This document shows positions 9,260 to 17,288 of a DNA stretch of 33,751 nt, in pieces. A program made the translations under genes and the position numbers. The stretch comes from Desulfobulbaceae bacterium. Lineage in GTDB: Bacteria > Desulfobacterota > Desulfobulbia > Desulfobulbales > BM004. Location: assembly GCA_002868955.1 (NCBI GenBank), contig PKTW01000056.1, positions 1-33,751 of the forward strand. Direction: 5' to 3'. Below the pieces are notes generated by a model. That model was not told where the DNA came from, did no database searches, and was given only the letters and a program-made list of their open reading frames with translations. Numbering within the stretch: the first letter of the stretch is position 1; each line of letters opens with the position of its first letter.

Positions 9260-9564
9260 AGTGTACCTCACAATTTAAATTATCACTTTGCTCTGGAAGC
9301 TGCCCTGTTCTAATAAATACTTATCAAATAGTGTTCTTGTGGTTATTATAGTAAATGAGGTTTGTCCATAATGGTATGAAAAAAATCAAGCGGCTGTAAT
9401 CTATATGCAGCGCACTATCCATATGTATACAGACCGGAAGATTATTGGCAGGATTTTTGCATTATTTATAGTTGAAATTCCCTGCGACAAGCTCAGGGAA
9501 TCTTCTCATGACCTGCACCTGAGATTTCTCAGGAACCAAAAAAAATAACCAAGGTGTAACTCCT
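9260..9564. other. Intergenic region between divergent genes, with two short repeat-like palindromes
   Basis: About 300 bases upstream of both the selenoprotein (minus) and the PilZ-like gene (plus), so it must hold both promoters. No consensus promoter is convincing. CCCTGCGACAAGCTCAGGG at 9480-9498 is a small palindrome resembling the CCTTCGACAAGCTCAGG-type repeat common in proteobacterial genomes. A second motif (9511-9537) recurs elsewhere in the window. Confidence 0.5.
9511..9537 (+). repeat. Short dispersed motif, copy A
   Basis: ACCTGCACCTG followed by AGATTTCTCAGGAACCA. It matches copies at 10580-10607 and, inverted, at 18473-18502 over about 27 bases with few differences. This copy ends 27 bases before the PilZ-like start. 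It contains an imperfect CCTGAGA/CTCAGG palindrome. Confidence 0.5.
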
Positions 9565-10065
9565 ATGCAAAAAGCCTGGCTCATGACAATGTTTGTTTTC
9601 TCGATCGCCTTTTTTCTCGTATTCTTTGCCGTCTATTTTTTCAGACCCAGAAAAAAGGATAAAATTTCACCCCATACCCTTGAAAAAGAACTCCTCGACC
9701 CTGAAGAGATTCCAATTCCCCACAGGGCCGAGCCGAATTGGCCTGCCACCATAGAAACAGCGGCCGGAGAAACGGCCCAGGCCAGTATTGTAAGTGTAAC
9801 ACACGGCAGTGCCTTCATTACAAGTACCACCAAGCTGGCGATTGGTGAAAAGTTTCAAATCTCTGTGCACTTGCAAGACAGGCCTCCACTGCAGTTAAGG
9901 GCCGAGGTCACCTGGTCCAATATGCACCTGCCGGCAGAAAAGGTGGTGAACCGCGGCATGGGTATCCGTTTCATTGAAACCGGCGAAGATGCTGTTTGTT
10001 TCATTAATGACACAATAAACCAGCAGGCGGCGCCTAAAACAGCAGCGCCTGCTGCCGCAGAATGA
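9565..10065 (+). CDS. Membrane-anchored PilZ-like domain protein
   Basis: 166 residues. One hydrophobic segment (about residues 5-27) is followed by a basic stop-transfer RPRKKDK, a short linker, and a beta-rich domain at about 60-150. The domain contains IVSVTHGSAFIT, comparable to the (D/N)xSxxG strand of PilZ domains, and ends with the characteristic NRGMGIRFIE. The classic RxxxR c-di-GMP-binding motif is not visible, so it may be a non-binding PilZ variant. The C-terminus is an Ala/Pro tail. It starts at ATG after CAAGGTGTAACTCCT. It converges with the HIT gene 15 bases away. Confidence 0.65.
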   Translation: MQKAWLMTMFVFSIAFFLVFFAVYFFRPRKKDKISPHTLEKELLDPEEIPIPHRAEPNWPATIETAAGETAQASIVSVTHGSAFITSTTKLAIGEKFQISVHLQDRPPLQLRAEVTWSNMHLPAEKVVNRGMGIRFIETGEDAVCFINDTINQQAAPKTAAPAAAE

Positions 10066-10080
10066 AACCGTGAGATCCTC

Positions 10081-10422
10081 TCAGCCCGGGGGCCACGCAA
10101 ATGAACGCCCGGCCAGAAGGTGAAAGTGCATGTGAAAGATTTCCTGGCCGGCAGCAGCACCGTTATTCAGTACCAGCCGGAAGGCATCGGCAACCCCTTC
10201 CCTGGCAGCAACTTTATGCGCTGCCAGCATCAGATGTCCCAGGAGTCCCTCGTCCGCTTCGCCCGCATCATTTAAGCGGGGCATGTTTTTTTTGGGAATG
10301 ATGAGAATATGGACCGGAGCCTGCGGATTGATGTCCCTGAATGCAAGGCACAGATCATCCTCATAGACAACATCAGCCGGAATCTCTTTGTTGATTATCT
10401 TTGTGAAAATTGTCTCTGACAT
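10081..10422 (-). CDS. HIT-family (HinT-like) nucleotide-binding protein
   Basis: 113 residues, the normal size of a HinT purine nucleoside phosphoramidase. The histidine triad is HMHFHLL, with His97, His99 and His101 by my count, preceded by NNGAAAGQEIFH. The start MSETIFTKIINKEIPADVVYE and the central FRDINPQAPVHILIIPK are typical of the branch. HinT-like enzymes hydrolyse AMP-linked amines and adenylated intermediates. The ATG at 10422 has GGAGGGCAGG upstream. No operon partner: the neighbour downstream is convergent and the one upstream divergent. Confidence 0.93.
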   Translation of the reverse strand: MSETIFTKIINKEIPADVVYEDDLCLAFRDINPQAPVHILIIPKKNMPRLNDAGEADEGLLGHLMLAAHKVAAREGVADAFRLVLNNGAAAGQEIFHMHFHLLAGRSFAWPPG

Positions 10423-10579
10423 ATCACCCTGCCCTCCTTTTTTGATTCTTCAGCTCTTCCCAGGATAGATATAATGCCAATTCCTTGCAAGGCATCTTCA
10501 AACCCCGACTGTATTTTAAAGCTGCATAACAGATTCCGGGGTCCTTTTCATTCTGAAAATTGTCCAAGCCCCTAAAATC

Positions 10580-10607
10580 ACCTGCACCTGCGAATTCCTG
10601 AGAACCA
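10580..10607 (+). repeat. Short dispersed motif, copy B
   Basis: ACCTGCACCTG followed by CGAATTCCTGAGAACCA, lying in the 294-base gap between the HIT gene and the Old Yellow Enzyme gene, about 110 bases before the latter's start. It is the best-conserved of the three copies and shares GAATTC and GAACCAC with the inverted copy C. Confidence 0.5.
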
Positions 10608-10716
10608 CTATTGTTATTTGACCCGTCAACCCACTTTGATGTACAATATCTTTTTTAAAGTATCAATCCGCGTCAGACTTTACAATCATTCATCCGAAAA
10701 CTCTATTGGAGTGGCT

Positions 10717-11826
10717 ATGAACACATTATTTGACCAGACAACGATAAACAACATGACCCTGCAAAACCGCCTTGCCCGCTCAGCTACATGGGAAGGCATG
10801 TGCGCTGTTGACGGCAAACCCTTTCCTAAACTCATCTCCTGTTATCGCGACCTGGCCCGTGGCAGAGTCGGTCTCATCATAACCGGCTACACCTTTGTGA
10901 GTCCTGAAGGTAAGCAGTTGCCCGGCAAGATGGGCATCCATACGAACGATTTTGCAGACGTCATGAAGGATATGACCGGGGCTGTTCACGAGGAAGGAGG
11001 CAAAATATGTATCCAGCTGGTGCATGCTGGCGGGCAGACAGATGCCGGCAATGCAGGCCGGCAGCCCCTCGCCCCTTCTGCGCTGAAAATTGACCAGTAT
11101 CCGGAAATGCCGGCTGAAATGACCGGGGAGGATATCACAAGGATCATAACCGCCTTTGGGGATGGGGCCCGCCGCGCCAAAGACTGGGGGTTTGACGCTG
11201 TCCAGCTCCACGGGGCCCATGGATACCTGATCAACCAGTTTCTCTCCCCGCTGGCCAACCACCGGCAGGACGGCTACGGCGGTTCCATTGAAAACAGGTG
11301 CCGCTTTCTCCTGGAAGCATATCAGGCGGTACGAACTGCTGTAGGGCCTGACTTCCCGGTCATGGTTAAACTGAACGGCTCGGATAACATTGTAGGCGGT
11401 CTCAGTCCCGAAGACGCTCTTTTTGCTGCAAAAGCCCTTGACAAGGCGGGCATTGACTGCATAGAAGTGAGCGGCGGCACCCCCGCATCCGGGGACCAGA
11501 GCCCTGCCAGAATGAAAATCGACTCACCCGAGAAAGAGGCCTATAATCTTTCTCTTGCCGGACATATACGTGCAGCGGTTAACTGCCCCATCATGGTTGT
11601 GGGCGGCTTCAGAAGCTTTGCGGTTGCAGATAAAACCGTCCAGGAGTCAGCAGACTACATATCCATGGCACGGCCCTTTATCCGTGAACCGGCCCTGGCA
11701 AAACGTTGGCAGGAAGGCGACAGGTCTGTTGCCCGCTGCATCTCCTGCAACAGCTGTTTCAAGCCGGGCCTGAAGGAGGGCGGCATATATTGTGTGGTAG
11801 AAAAAAAGGAGCAGGAAAAAAAGTAA
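10717..11826 (+). CDS. NADH:flavin oxidoreductase / Old Yellow Enzyme family
   Basis: 369 residues forming an FMN TIM barrel. The catalytic His pair is in QLHGAHGYLINQFLSP, followed by the family's GGSIENRCRF and VMVKLNGSDN. VVGGFRS and SMARPFIREP are the phosphate-binding end of the barrel. This is the short form without the C-terminal ferredoxin-reductase half of 2,4-dienoyl-CoA reductase, although it ends with a CISCNSC cluster reminiscent of the Fe-S region of that longer form. The substrate is probably an activated alkene, otherwise unknown. A longer open frame begins at 10618, but the ATG at 10717 (GGAG upstream, MNTLFDQTTINNM) fits the family. It is followed by a strong shared terminator. 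Confidence 0.9.
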   Translation: MNTLFDQTTINNMTLQNRLARSATWEGMCAVDGKPFPKLISCYRDLARGRVGLIITGYTFVSPEGKQLPGKMGIHTNDFADVMKDMTGAVHEEGGKICIQLVHAGGQTDAGNAGRQPLAPSALKIDQYPEMPAEMTGEDITRIITAFGDGARRAKDWGFDAVQLHGAHGYLINQFLSPLANHRQDGYGGSIENRCRFLLEAYQAVRTAVGPDFPVMVKLNGSDNIVGGLSPEDALFAAKALDKAGIDCIEVSGGTPASGDQSPARMKIDSPEKEAYNLSLAGHIRAAVNCPIMVVGGFRSFAVADKTVQESADYISMARPFIREPALAKRWQEGDRSVARCISCNSCFKPGLKEGGIYCVVEKKEQEKK

Positions 11827-11847
11827 GAATATACAGGTAATATTTAT

Positions 11848-11886
11848 AAGCCCGCCCCTGTTGTTATTAAACTGGGGCGGGCTTTT
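11848..11886. terminator. Bidirectional intrinsic terminator
   Basis: AAGCCCGCCCC and GGGGCGGGCTT form an 11-pair stem around a 15-base loop, with TTTT on the plus side and an A-rich flank serving the minus side. It separates the convergent Old Yellow Enzyme and DUF481 genes. Confidence 0.9.
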
Positions 11887-11889
11887 GTA

Positions 11890-12921
11890 TTAGAAGGAAT
11901 ATTGCAGCCCAAGGATCCAAGTGAAGTCATCCTTTTCCAGGTCTGATCCGGGATTAGAATTGCGCTCCCAGATATTACTCAGCTTGAACGCCCAGCTGGC
12001 CCCAATGTCAGTGACAAGGGCCGCCTCGTTGCGCAGGGTATATTCCCCTGTATCATCCAGATTGGGATAGATAACAAACTGATCCGTAAAGACAATCCTG
12101 TCAAAGAGCTTGTAAAGGAAATTAACCGCAAGCCTTGCTGCGAGCCAGTCAGTGTCTTCTCCCTGGTCCATGTCCTCATTGGTATATGATAAACCGGCTT
12201 CGAGGCCCAGGGCTCTGCCTTCCTCCTCCCATATCTGGTAGCCGAAACCAGGCCCGACCGATGTGCGAAAATTGATATCCTTGAATTCGTCGGAAAGCAT
12301 ATCAATATTGAGGTACAGGTACCATTTCGGATTCAGAAAATAATCATACTTCAGCTGGCCGTATGTGTTTTCAGCCGTGCTTTCACCATTATCCTCTGTC
12401 TTGTTGTAAAGAACATTTATCAGGAAGCGGTCATTTTCCGATCTGCGGACAGCAAGGGCACCGGCAGAAAAGTTCATACTATCAGTGTTGCCATCCTGCA
12501 GATTTCCGCCCAGGGTAATATTGCCCATCCAGGTAACAGGCTTCTTTGGCGGAGGATTAAGGGCTGCTATATTGTCAAACGCTACACTCACTGCCTCCCT
12601 GCCAGGCCCTGCCGCAACCGCAGCCTGCCTGTCTGTGCTGGTCGTTATTTCCCCCTTCAGCACCTCGCCATCGTTTAAATGGAGTTCCACCGGCTCTGTA
12701 CTGCTCATCTGCTGCACGGCTTCAAATTTCAGCTTGACAGGCTCGGAATAGCCGGTTTCAAGGGTCAGAATACCATCCTTGATATCAATAATCTTACCAC
12801 TCAATCTGTCGCCGTTCATGAGAATTACCTCGTCAGCAAGAGCATAGCCGCTGCAGAGAAATACCAGAAGCACTACCTGGCACATCTGCCGCAATGCTGC
12901 ATATCCACACTTTCCCATCAT
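11890..12921 (-). CDS. DUF481 outer-membrane beta-barrel protein
   Basis: 343 residues with a signal peptide (hydrophobic about 13-28, cleavage near YALA-DE). Residues about 30-110 are a small beta-rich region (VILMNGDRLSGKIIDI, then LNDGEVLKGEI), like SH3-type repeats that precede many DUF481 barrels. From about 130 (WMGNITLGGNLQDGNTDSMNF) to the C-terminus there are alternating amphipathic strands ending in LQYSF, the terminal Phe recognised by the BAM machinery. Members are YdiY-like barrels of unknown, possibly osmotic or porin-like, function. The start ATGATG follows GGGAGGTAAGAG. It is transcribed alone towards the terminator at 11848-11886. Confidence 0.88.
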   Translation of the reverse strand: MMGKCGYAALRQMCQVVLLVFLCSGYALADEVILMNGDRLSGKIIDIKDGILTLETGYSEPVKLKFEAVQQMSSTEPVELHLNDGEVLKGEITTSTDRQAAVAAGPGREAVSVAFDNIAALNPPPKKPVTWMGNITLGGNLQDGNTDSMNFSAGALAVRRSENDRFLINVLYNKTEDNGESTAENTYGQLKYDYFLNPKWYLYLNIDMLSDEFKDINFRTSVGPGFGYQIWEEEGRALGLEAGLSYTNEDMDQGEDTDWLAARLAVNFLYKLFDRIVFTDQFVIYPNLDDTGEYTLRNEAALVTDIGASWAFKLSNIWERNSNPGSDLEKDDFTWILGLQYSF

Positions 12922-13029
12922 CTCTTACCTCCCGTGTCTCGGTTATATGTATACTTTTCTACCTGCTGCAAATAATTGAACTCGGGCAGCATAGTACTTT
13001 TAGACATATTTTTGCAAGAAAGTATAAGA

Positions 13030-13073
13030 GACAAAATAAAACACCGCGGGTGACATGAACGCCACCTGCGGTG
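13030..13073 (-). terminator. Intrinsic terminator for the small minus-strand genes
   Basis: Read on the minus strand, CACCGCAGGTG pairs with CACCCGCGGTG (11 pairs, one G-U) around a 10-base loop and is followed by TTTTATTTTG. It lies about 60 bases after the stop of the 48-residue frame at 13134-13280. This supports minus-strand transcription of that region. Confidence 0.75.
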
Positions 13074-13133
13074 CGAGAGAGAAGATATGAAAACCTGGTT
13101 ACAGGTAAATCACTTTCAACGCGGTATCAATTA

Positions 13134-13280
13134 TTACCGGACAAAACGGATGAGCACGGAAGATGCCACCCAGATAAGCCATAGGCTAAAAATACCTATT
13201 ACAGTACTGTTGCAGATATCTGCCATTTTGATCTGTGCGACACGGCCTTTCGCAAGTTCATGCATTCTGTTTTCATTCAT
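13134..13280 (-). CDS. Small predicted membrane protein, 48 residues
   Basis: An ATG at 13280 is preceded by AAGGTG five bases upstream. It opens a frame of 48 codons with a charged N-terminal half (MNENRMHELAKGRVAQIK) and one hydrophobic segment (about residues 24-43, STVIGIFSLWLIWVASSVL) ending in IRFVR. The frame is followed by a clear terminator. I know of no family for it. The ribosome site, the positive-inside topology and the terminator together suggest a real small gene. A 68-codon frame on the opposite strand has no comparable support. Confidence 0.5.
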   Translation of the reverse strand: MNENRMHELAKGRVAQIKMADICNSTVIGIFSLWLIWVASSVLIRFVR

Positions 13281-13332
13281 AGCAGCACCTTAATATTGGA
13301 AAAACTCTGTCCACTTCAGTAGGGGTCAGCCT

Positions 13333-13497
13333 TCATCTGCCCAGGAATATTTTGTAAAGGCTCACCTCGTAGATCTTACAGATACCCCTTGCAACCCTGG
13401 TTGAAACTCCCAGGCATGTGAGCCTGCAGTAAATGTGCAGCGGATTCAACCGGTGTCGGACCCTGTCCAGAAATGTTATGGTGTACGTCCTGTCCAT
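13333..13497 (-). CDS. Small basic protein of unknown function, about 54 residues
   Basis: The frame contains FLDRVRHRLNPLHIYCRLTCLG followed by an Arg-rich helix and YEVSLYKIFL. Short proteins with the R-NPLHxYCRL pattern recur in deltaproteobacterial genomes as far as I remember, and no function is known to me. The ATG at 13497 gives 54 residues. The frame is open upstream to 13578, but those codons look unrelated. There is no good ribosome site. It lies upstream of the 48-residue gene in the same direction and could share its terminator. Confidence 0.45.
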   Translation of the reverse strand: MDRTYTITFLDRVRHRLNPLHIYCRLTCLGVSTRVARGICKIYEVSLYKIFLGR

Positions 13498-13882
13498 GAT
13501 GCAAAGAATACCCCTGATTGTAGACTCTTTTTGTCTGGTCCATTGCCTCTGACAATATAATTGCAAAAAACGCGCCATTCCCTGAAAAACAAAATTATTC
13601 CAATAATATTAAAATTTTGTGCAATATTATTGAAAATTGCACCTGTACGAGTGACTCTGAAAAATTGGGAATATGACCAAAAGTGGCGCTCAAATTACCA
13701 AAATTGGCCTTTTATCTTCAATAAACCGGGGCCGCGCACAGGCATTCCCGTCCTTATGGGCGCAATGCCTGATCAACATTCGGGCAGAGAGCATTTTCAT
13801 ACATATTTCTGTGAGTGAATGAGCTAACGGGGCTTGCCGCTTCAGCCATGAGATGAGAATTGCAACTCTATTGCAGACAAGG
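13498..13882. other. Gap without a supported gene
   Basis: 385 bases, AT-rich at 13560-13650, between the 54-residue frame and the end of the M48 protease gene. An 85-codon plus-strand frame (13561-13818) has no ribosome site and no family resemblance. I see no structured RNA, repeat or promoter that I would defend. Confidence 0.4.
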
Positions 13883-15817
13883 TTAGATCTTTACCCAGGG
13901 AGGCAAAGGGGTATCAAGGGCGTAGACAAGCAAGCGGAAAAATTCAGCCTCTTTCATTGTAATCTGCTGGTCATGGACAAGGCACTGGAAAAAAGCCGTA
14001 ATAAGCGACTGCTTTACCTTCAGGTTGAGCTGTGCCAGGCGGTTTAAAACAGTATCGAGCTTGATTTCTTTGCATTCCTGCTTAGTCAGGTAGTGAAATG
14101 TTGCCACCTGCTGTTTAAACGTTGCGGCAGCACCTGCAAAGGCCCGAACCGCCTCATCATCATCATGCCCGATGTTTGCCAGCAGTGACAGTAAAGCCGA
14201 AATTTCTTCCGCTACTTCCTGGATGGAATCAATTACCGTTACAGAGCGCTGCGCTGTTATAAAGCTCTTCTCAAGGCGCCTGACAACAACATGCACAAGG
14301 ATATACTCGGATAAACTGGTCCTGCCGTCAATCCTGACGAGTCTGCCGGTATTTTCTTCGAATTTTCGGAACTGCTCCAGGGACATGGAACGCAGGGAGG
14401 GCATGGCCAAATCCATGAGGGGCAGACGCGCGTCTTCCTCCAGGGCCAGCATGAGCGGAATAATTTTCTCAGTTGCCGCTAATATCTCTTGATCGGCAGA
14501 GGATTTAAGCTGTTCGACCTGCCTGCCACGCACCTCCTCATCCTTATCCAGTAAAAGCCCGTAAATTACGGCACAGGCACCAAAGGGATCGCTTGCCGCT
14601 TCGCGTATCTGCGGCGGCAGCGATTGAAGCAACCTGCGGGCATATTCCATGTGTGCCCGGATCGGTGTACCGATATCCCTGGTAATATTCTTGGGGTCAG
14701 CTGCTAGAACCGCCAGGGCAATCACGGCTGCTGCCCCCTGGGGAATTTTATCCAGGGGCTGCCGCTCTTCTGTCTCAATCGTATCCGCACCCGGAGCCGC
14801 CGCCTGTTTCGGGACAACCGCAGGAAATGTGCCGTCAAAAGCAGGATCCAGCCGGGTAATGCGCTCAGCAAGTGGCGGATGGGTTGAAAATGCCCCCACC
14901 CAACTGGCCTTCAAGCCGTTGCTGAAAAACATATGGCTTATTTCTTCGGCCTTGCTGTGTTCTATCAAGGAACCTGAGGCCAGCCCGCCGATTTTCTTCA
15001 ACGCGCCAGCCAAGCCGTGCGGGTTGCGGGTAAACTGTACAGCCGATGCATCGGCCAGATATTCACGCTGCCGTGAGACCCCGCTTTTTATGAGCTTGCC
15101 GAAAAGAACACCGATATAACCCAGGATCAAAAGGATTAGGCCGAAAACAACAGCTCCGCCGCTGTTTTTGTTGTTCCGGCTTCGACTGGAGCCGCGCAGG
15201 ATGGATCTCCCTATCAGGGCGATCAGCAGAATCCCGTGCAGAAACCCGACAAGCTTGAGATCCAGCCACATGTCACCATTTAAAATATGGCTGAACTCAT
15301 GGGCGACAACTCCCTGGAGCTCTTCCCGGTTAAGGGTTTCAAGCGCTCCCCTGGTAACACCGATCACGGCATCATCCGGTGTAAATCCGGCGGCAAAGGC
15401 ATTGATGCCCTTTTCCTTTTCCATGAGGTAGACAGGGGGGACCGGCACACCTGAAGCGATGGCCATTTCCTCGACAATGTTTAAAAGACGTTTTTCGAGA
15501 AACGCATCACTGCTCGCAGGGATGAGCATGCCGCCGAGCATTTCTGCAACCCGGGCCCCTCCTGACCGCAATACAGCTATCTTATAGAGAGAGCCGGAGA
15601 TAACAACAAGAAGGATGGCACCTACCACCGCGGCAAACAGGTCCGGATTCCAGAGCCTGCCGGGATCAAAAGGGCCGGGCCGGCTTTGCTGGTAGATGAA
15701 AATAAACGTTATCGCTGCATAGATGGCAACAATAATAAGAATGACGGCCAGAACGAAATAAAAAAGCAGCTGACCGGTTTTCCGGCGCGCCTCATCTTGG
15801 CTGGCAAAAAAATCCAT
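13883..15817 (-). CDS. M48-family membrane metalloprotease (HtpX-like) with long C-terminal extension
   Basis: 644 residues. Two N-terminal membrane segments (about 17-43 and 60-80) precede the peptidase region. The zinc motif is HEFSH at residues 173-177, with the third ligand in REYLADASAV near 255, and two more hydrophobic segments lie in between, as in HtpX/Ste24-like proteases. After about residue 320 the protein runs on for more than 300 residues of mostly helical sequence, ending in FFQCLVHDQQITMKEAEFF. That end resembles a TerB-like domain. Typical HtpX is about 290 residues, so this is an extended form. It probably acts in membrane-protein quality control. LemA is encoded 25 bases upstream, a common pairing. 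Confidence 0.87.
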   Translation of the reverse strand: MDFFASQDEARRKTGQLLFYFVLAVILIIVAIYAAITFIFIYQQSRPGPFDPGRLWNPDLFAAVVGAILLVVISGSLYKIAVLRSGGARVAEMLGGMLIPASSDAFLEKRLLNIVEEMAIASGVPVPPVYLMEKEKGINAFAAGFTPDDAVIGVTRGALETLNREELQGVVAHEFSHILNGDMWLDLKLVGFLHGILLIALIGRSILRGSSRSRNNKNSGGAVVFGLILLILGYIGVLFGKLIKSGVSRQREYLADASAVQFTRNPHGLAGALKKIGGLASGSLIEHSKAEEISHMFFSNGLKASWVGAFSTHPPLAERITRLDPAFDGTFPAVVPKQAAAPGADTIETEERQPLDKIPQGAAAVIALAVLAADPKNITRDIGTPIRAHMEYARRLLQSLPPQIREAASDPFGACAVIYGLLLDKDEEVRGRQVEQLKSSADQEILAATEKIIPLMLALEEDARLPLMDLAMPSLRSMSLEQFRKFEENTGRLVRIDGRTSLSEYILVHVVVRRLEKSFITAQRSVTVIDSIQEVAEEISALLSLLANIGHDDDEAVRAFAGAAATFKQQVATFHYLTKQECKEIKLDTVLNRLAQLNLKVKQSLITAFFQCLVHDQQITMKEAEFFRLLVYALDTPLPPWVKI

Positions 15818-15842
15818 GGATTACGACACAGGCCCCGGCAAA

Positions 15843-16442
15843 TTAAAAGGAAACCTTCGGAGCCTCTCTTTCTGCCTCAACTTTTATCTCAAAAAGCTGG
15901 GCCGCATTAAAGGCAAACATATTGGCGACGATATTGTTGGGAAAGACCTCCCGGGCAATATTGTAAGCCATGACGGCATCGTTGAATGCCTGCCGGGCAA
16001 AAGAAACCTTGTTTTCCGTGGTGGTCAGCTCCTCGCTGAGTTGCATCATGTTCTGATTGGCCTTTAAATCAGGATATGCTTCAACCAGGGCAAACAACCG
16101 TCCAAGTGTGCCGCTCAAAGCACTCTCTGCCCCGATCAACCCCTGCATGGCCTCAGTGTTCCCCGGGTCTGCAGAAACTTTTCCCACGGCACTCGAAGCT
16201 TGGTTTCTGGCCTTGATCACAGACTCCAGGACCTCACGCTCATGCTTCAAATAGCCTTTCGCAGTTTCAACCAGGTTGGGAATAAGGTCATAACGGCGCT
16301 TAAGTTGGACGTCAATCTGGGCAAAAGCATTCTTGAAACGATTCCGCAGCTGGATCAGTTTGTTGTAGATTGCCACAAAAAAGAAAATAGCAAATACAAT
16401 AACGGCTAAAATAACAAGCAACACAGTAGTTCCTGTTCCCAT
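15843..16442 (-). CDS. LemA family protein
   Basis: 199 residues. One N-terminal membrane segment (about 5-27) is followed by a long helical cytoplasmic or periplasmic body containing the family core YNKLIQLRNRFKNAF, QIDVQLKRRYDLIPNLVE and AYPDLKANQNMMQLSEEL. The end FPNNIVANMFAF is also typical. Function is unclear, but LemA is often encoded beside M48 proteases, as here, and the pair is probably one transcript. A frame extends 13 codons upstream, but the ATG at 16442 follows GGAGGGG and fits the family start. Confidence 0.93.
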   Translation of the reverse strand: MGTGTTVLLVILAVIVFAIFFFVAIYNKLIQLRNRFKNAFAQIDVQLKRRYDLIPNLVETAKGYLKHEREVLESVIKARNQASSAVGKVSADPGNTEAMQGLIGAESALSGTLGRLFALVEAYPDLKANQNMMQLSEELTTTENKVSFARQAFNDAVMAYNIAREVFPNNIVANMFAFNAAQLFEIKVEAEREAPKVSF

Positions 16443-16540
16443 GTACCCCTCCTGCTTTAAAATATTAACTGCACGTTTCAAATCCCTGTTTTCTGCACCT
16501 CTTTTTTACCTGCTGATCCCTGGCTCACCCACTGCCGGAA

Positions 16541-16861
16541 CTATTTGCAGACAACTTCAGAGCCCCTGGGCAGGGAACTCAAACAGGCTACCACCTTGTT
16601 CTGTTCATCTTCGGTTAGTTGCGCCCCCTGTTTTATCATAAATTTTATGCTCTGCTTCCACTTGCCGACACTCTTTGTGCCAAGGGAATCACAGATGCGC
16701 GTCTTGTAGTGGCATTGTACACATTTTACATCAACAATGGATTTGCAGACTGCATCTGATGGAGCCTCCCCTATGTCAGCCGTGCCGCTGCAGGCTGCCA
16801 TGAACAGCAAAACTGTTAAGGCCGCAAATACATACAGTGCGGATTTGCTAATGATTTTCAT
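16541..16861 (-). CDS. Small c-type-haem-motif lipoprotein
   Basis: 106 residues. A signal sequence ends in a lipobox LFMAAC (lipidated Cys about residue 24), then a short periplasmic domain with VKCVQCHYK, a CxxCH haem-attachment motif. Further cysteines (CKS, RICDS, VACLSS, EVVCK) could form disulfides. This suggests a membrane-tethered monohaem cytochrome or a degenerate cytochrome-like domain. The C-terminal helix WKQSIKFMIKQGAQLTEDEQ resembles the part of small cytochromes c that holds the distal Met (KFMIKQG). It lies upstream of the LemA/M48 pair on the same strand with about 100 bases between, so may or may not be cotranscribed. Confidence 0.75.
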   Translation of the reverse strand: MKIISKSALYVFAALTVLLFMAACSGTADIGEAPSDAVCKSIVDVKCVQCHYKTRICDSLGTKSVGKWKQSIKFMIKQGAQLTEDEQNKVVACLSSLPRGSEVVCK

Positions 16862-17288
16862 AGTATTTCACCTTGGTCGTAGTGTGTATATAAAAAACTG
16901 CCTGTCCATCCACCCATGGTCTTTCTTTTTACCATAATCTGCCGGTGTATTGCACTCCCTGAAATATTTTGTTTGCAGAAGATTATACGAAAAAATCCCC
17001 CAGCCCCTAAAAGCCATTCCCGGCTTTACCTCCTTTTTTGCTCCGCCGCGGATATAACACAGCATCCCGGGCCTGGTCGTTAATAATCTTTTTAACAATA
17101 ACGCTGTCTCCCGGAAGAGCAACCCGCAGTAAAACCTTGAAAAAGAAGAATACGCCGAATTAATATATGTATTCGACAGCTGACTCCTGGTAATATGGTC
17201 GTGTATTGTTACTTGACAGGTTGTCAAGGGTACTTATGATAAACTTAGAAAACAAAATTTTCCTAACCTATTCGCAAGGAGTTCTGCC
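16862..17288. other. Divergent intergenic region of 427 bases
   Basis: It lies between the haem-motif lipoprotein (minus) and the DsrE-like gene (plus). The only solid signal is the promoter/operator at 17212-17240. A 119-codon minus-strand frame (16868-17227) has no ribosome site, no recognisable domain and mixed composition, so I do not call it. Confidence 0.4.
17212..17240 (+). promoter_or_regulatory. Sigma-70-like promoter with palindromic operator
   Basis: TTGACA at 17213-17218 and TATGAT at 17235-17240 are separated by 16 bases. The -35 box is one arm of a perfect inverted repeat, CTTGACA-ggt-TGTCAAG (17212-17228), so a dimeric regulator could bind over it. The DsrE-like gene starts about 50 bases downstream. 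Confidence 0.6.

Noticed and set aside
13561-13818. 85-codon plus-strand frame
   Set aside because: AT-rich low-quality sequence, no ribosome site, no resemblance to a family.
16868-17227. 119-codon minus-strand frame between the haem-motif lipoprotein and DsrE-like genes
   Set aside because: No ribosome site or domain, and it overlaps the promoter/operator at 17212-17240.
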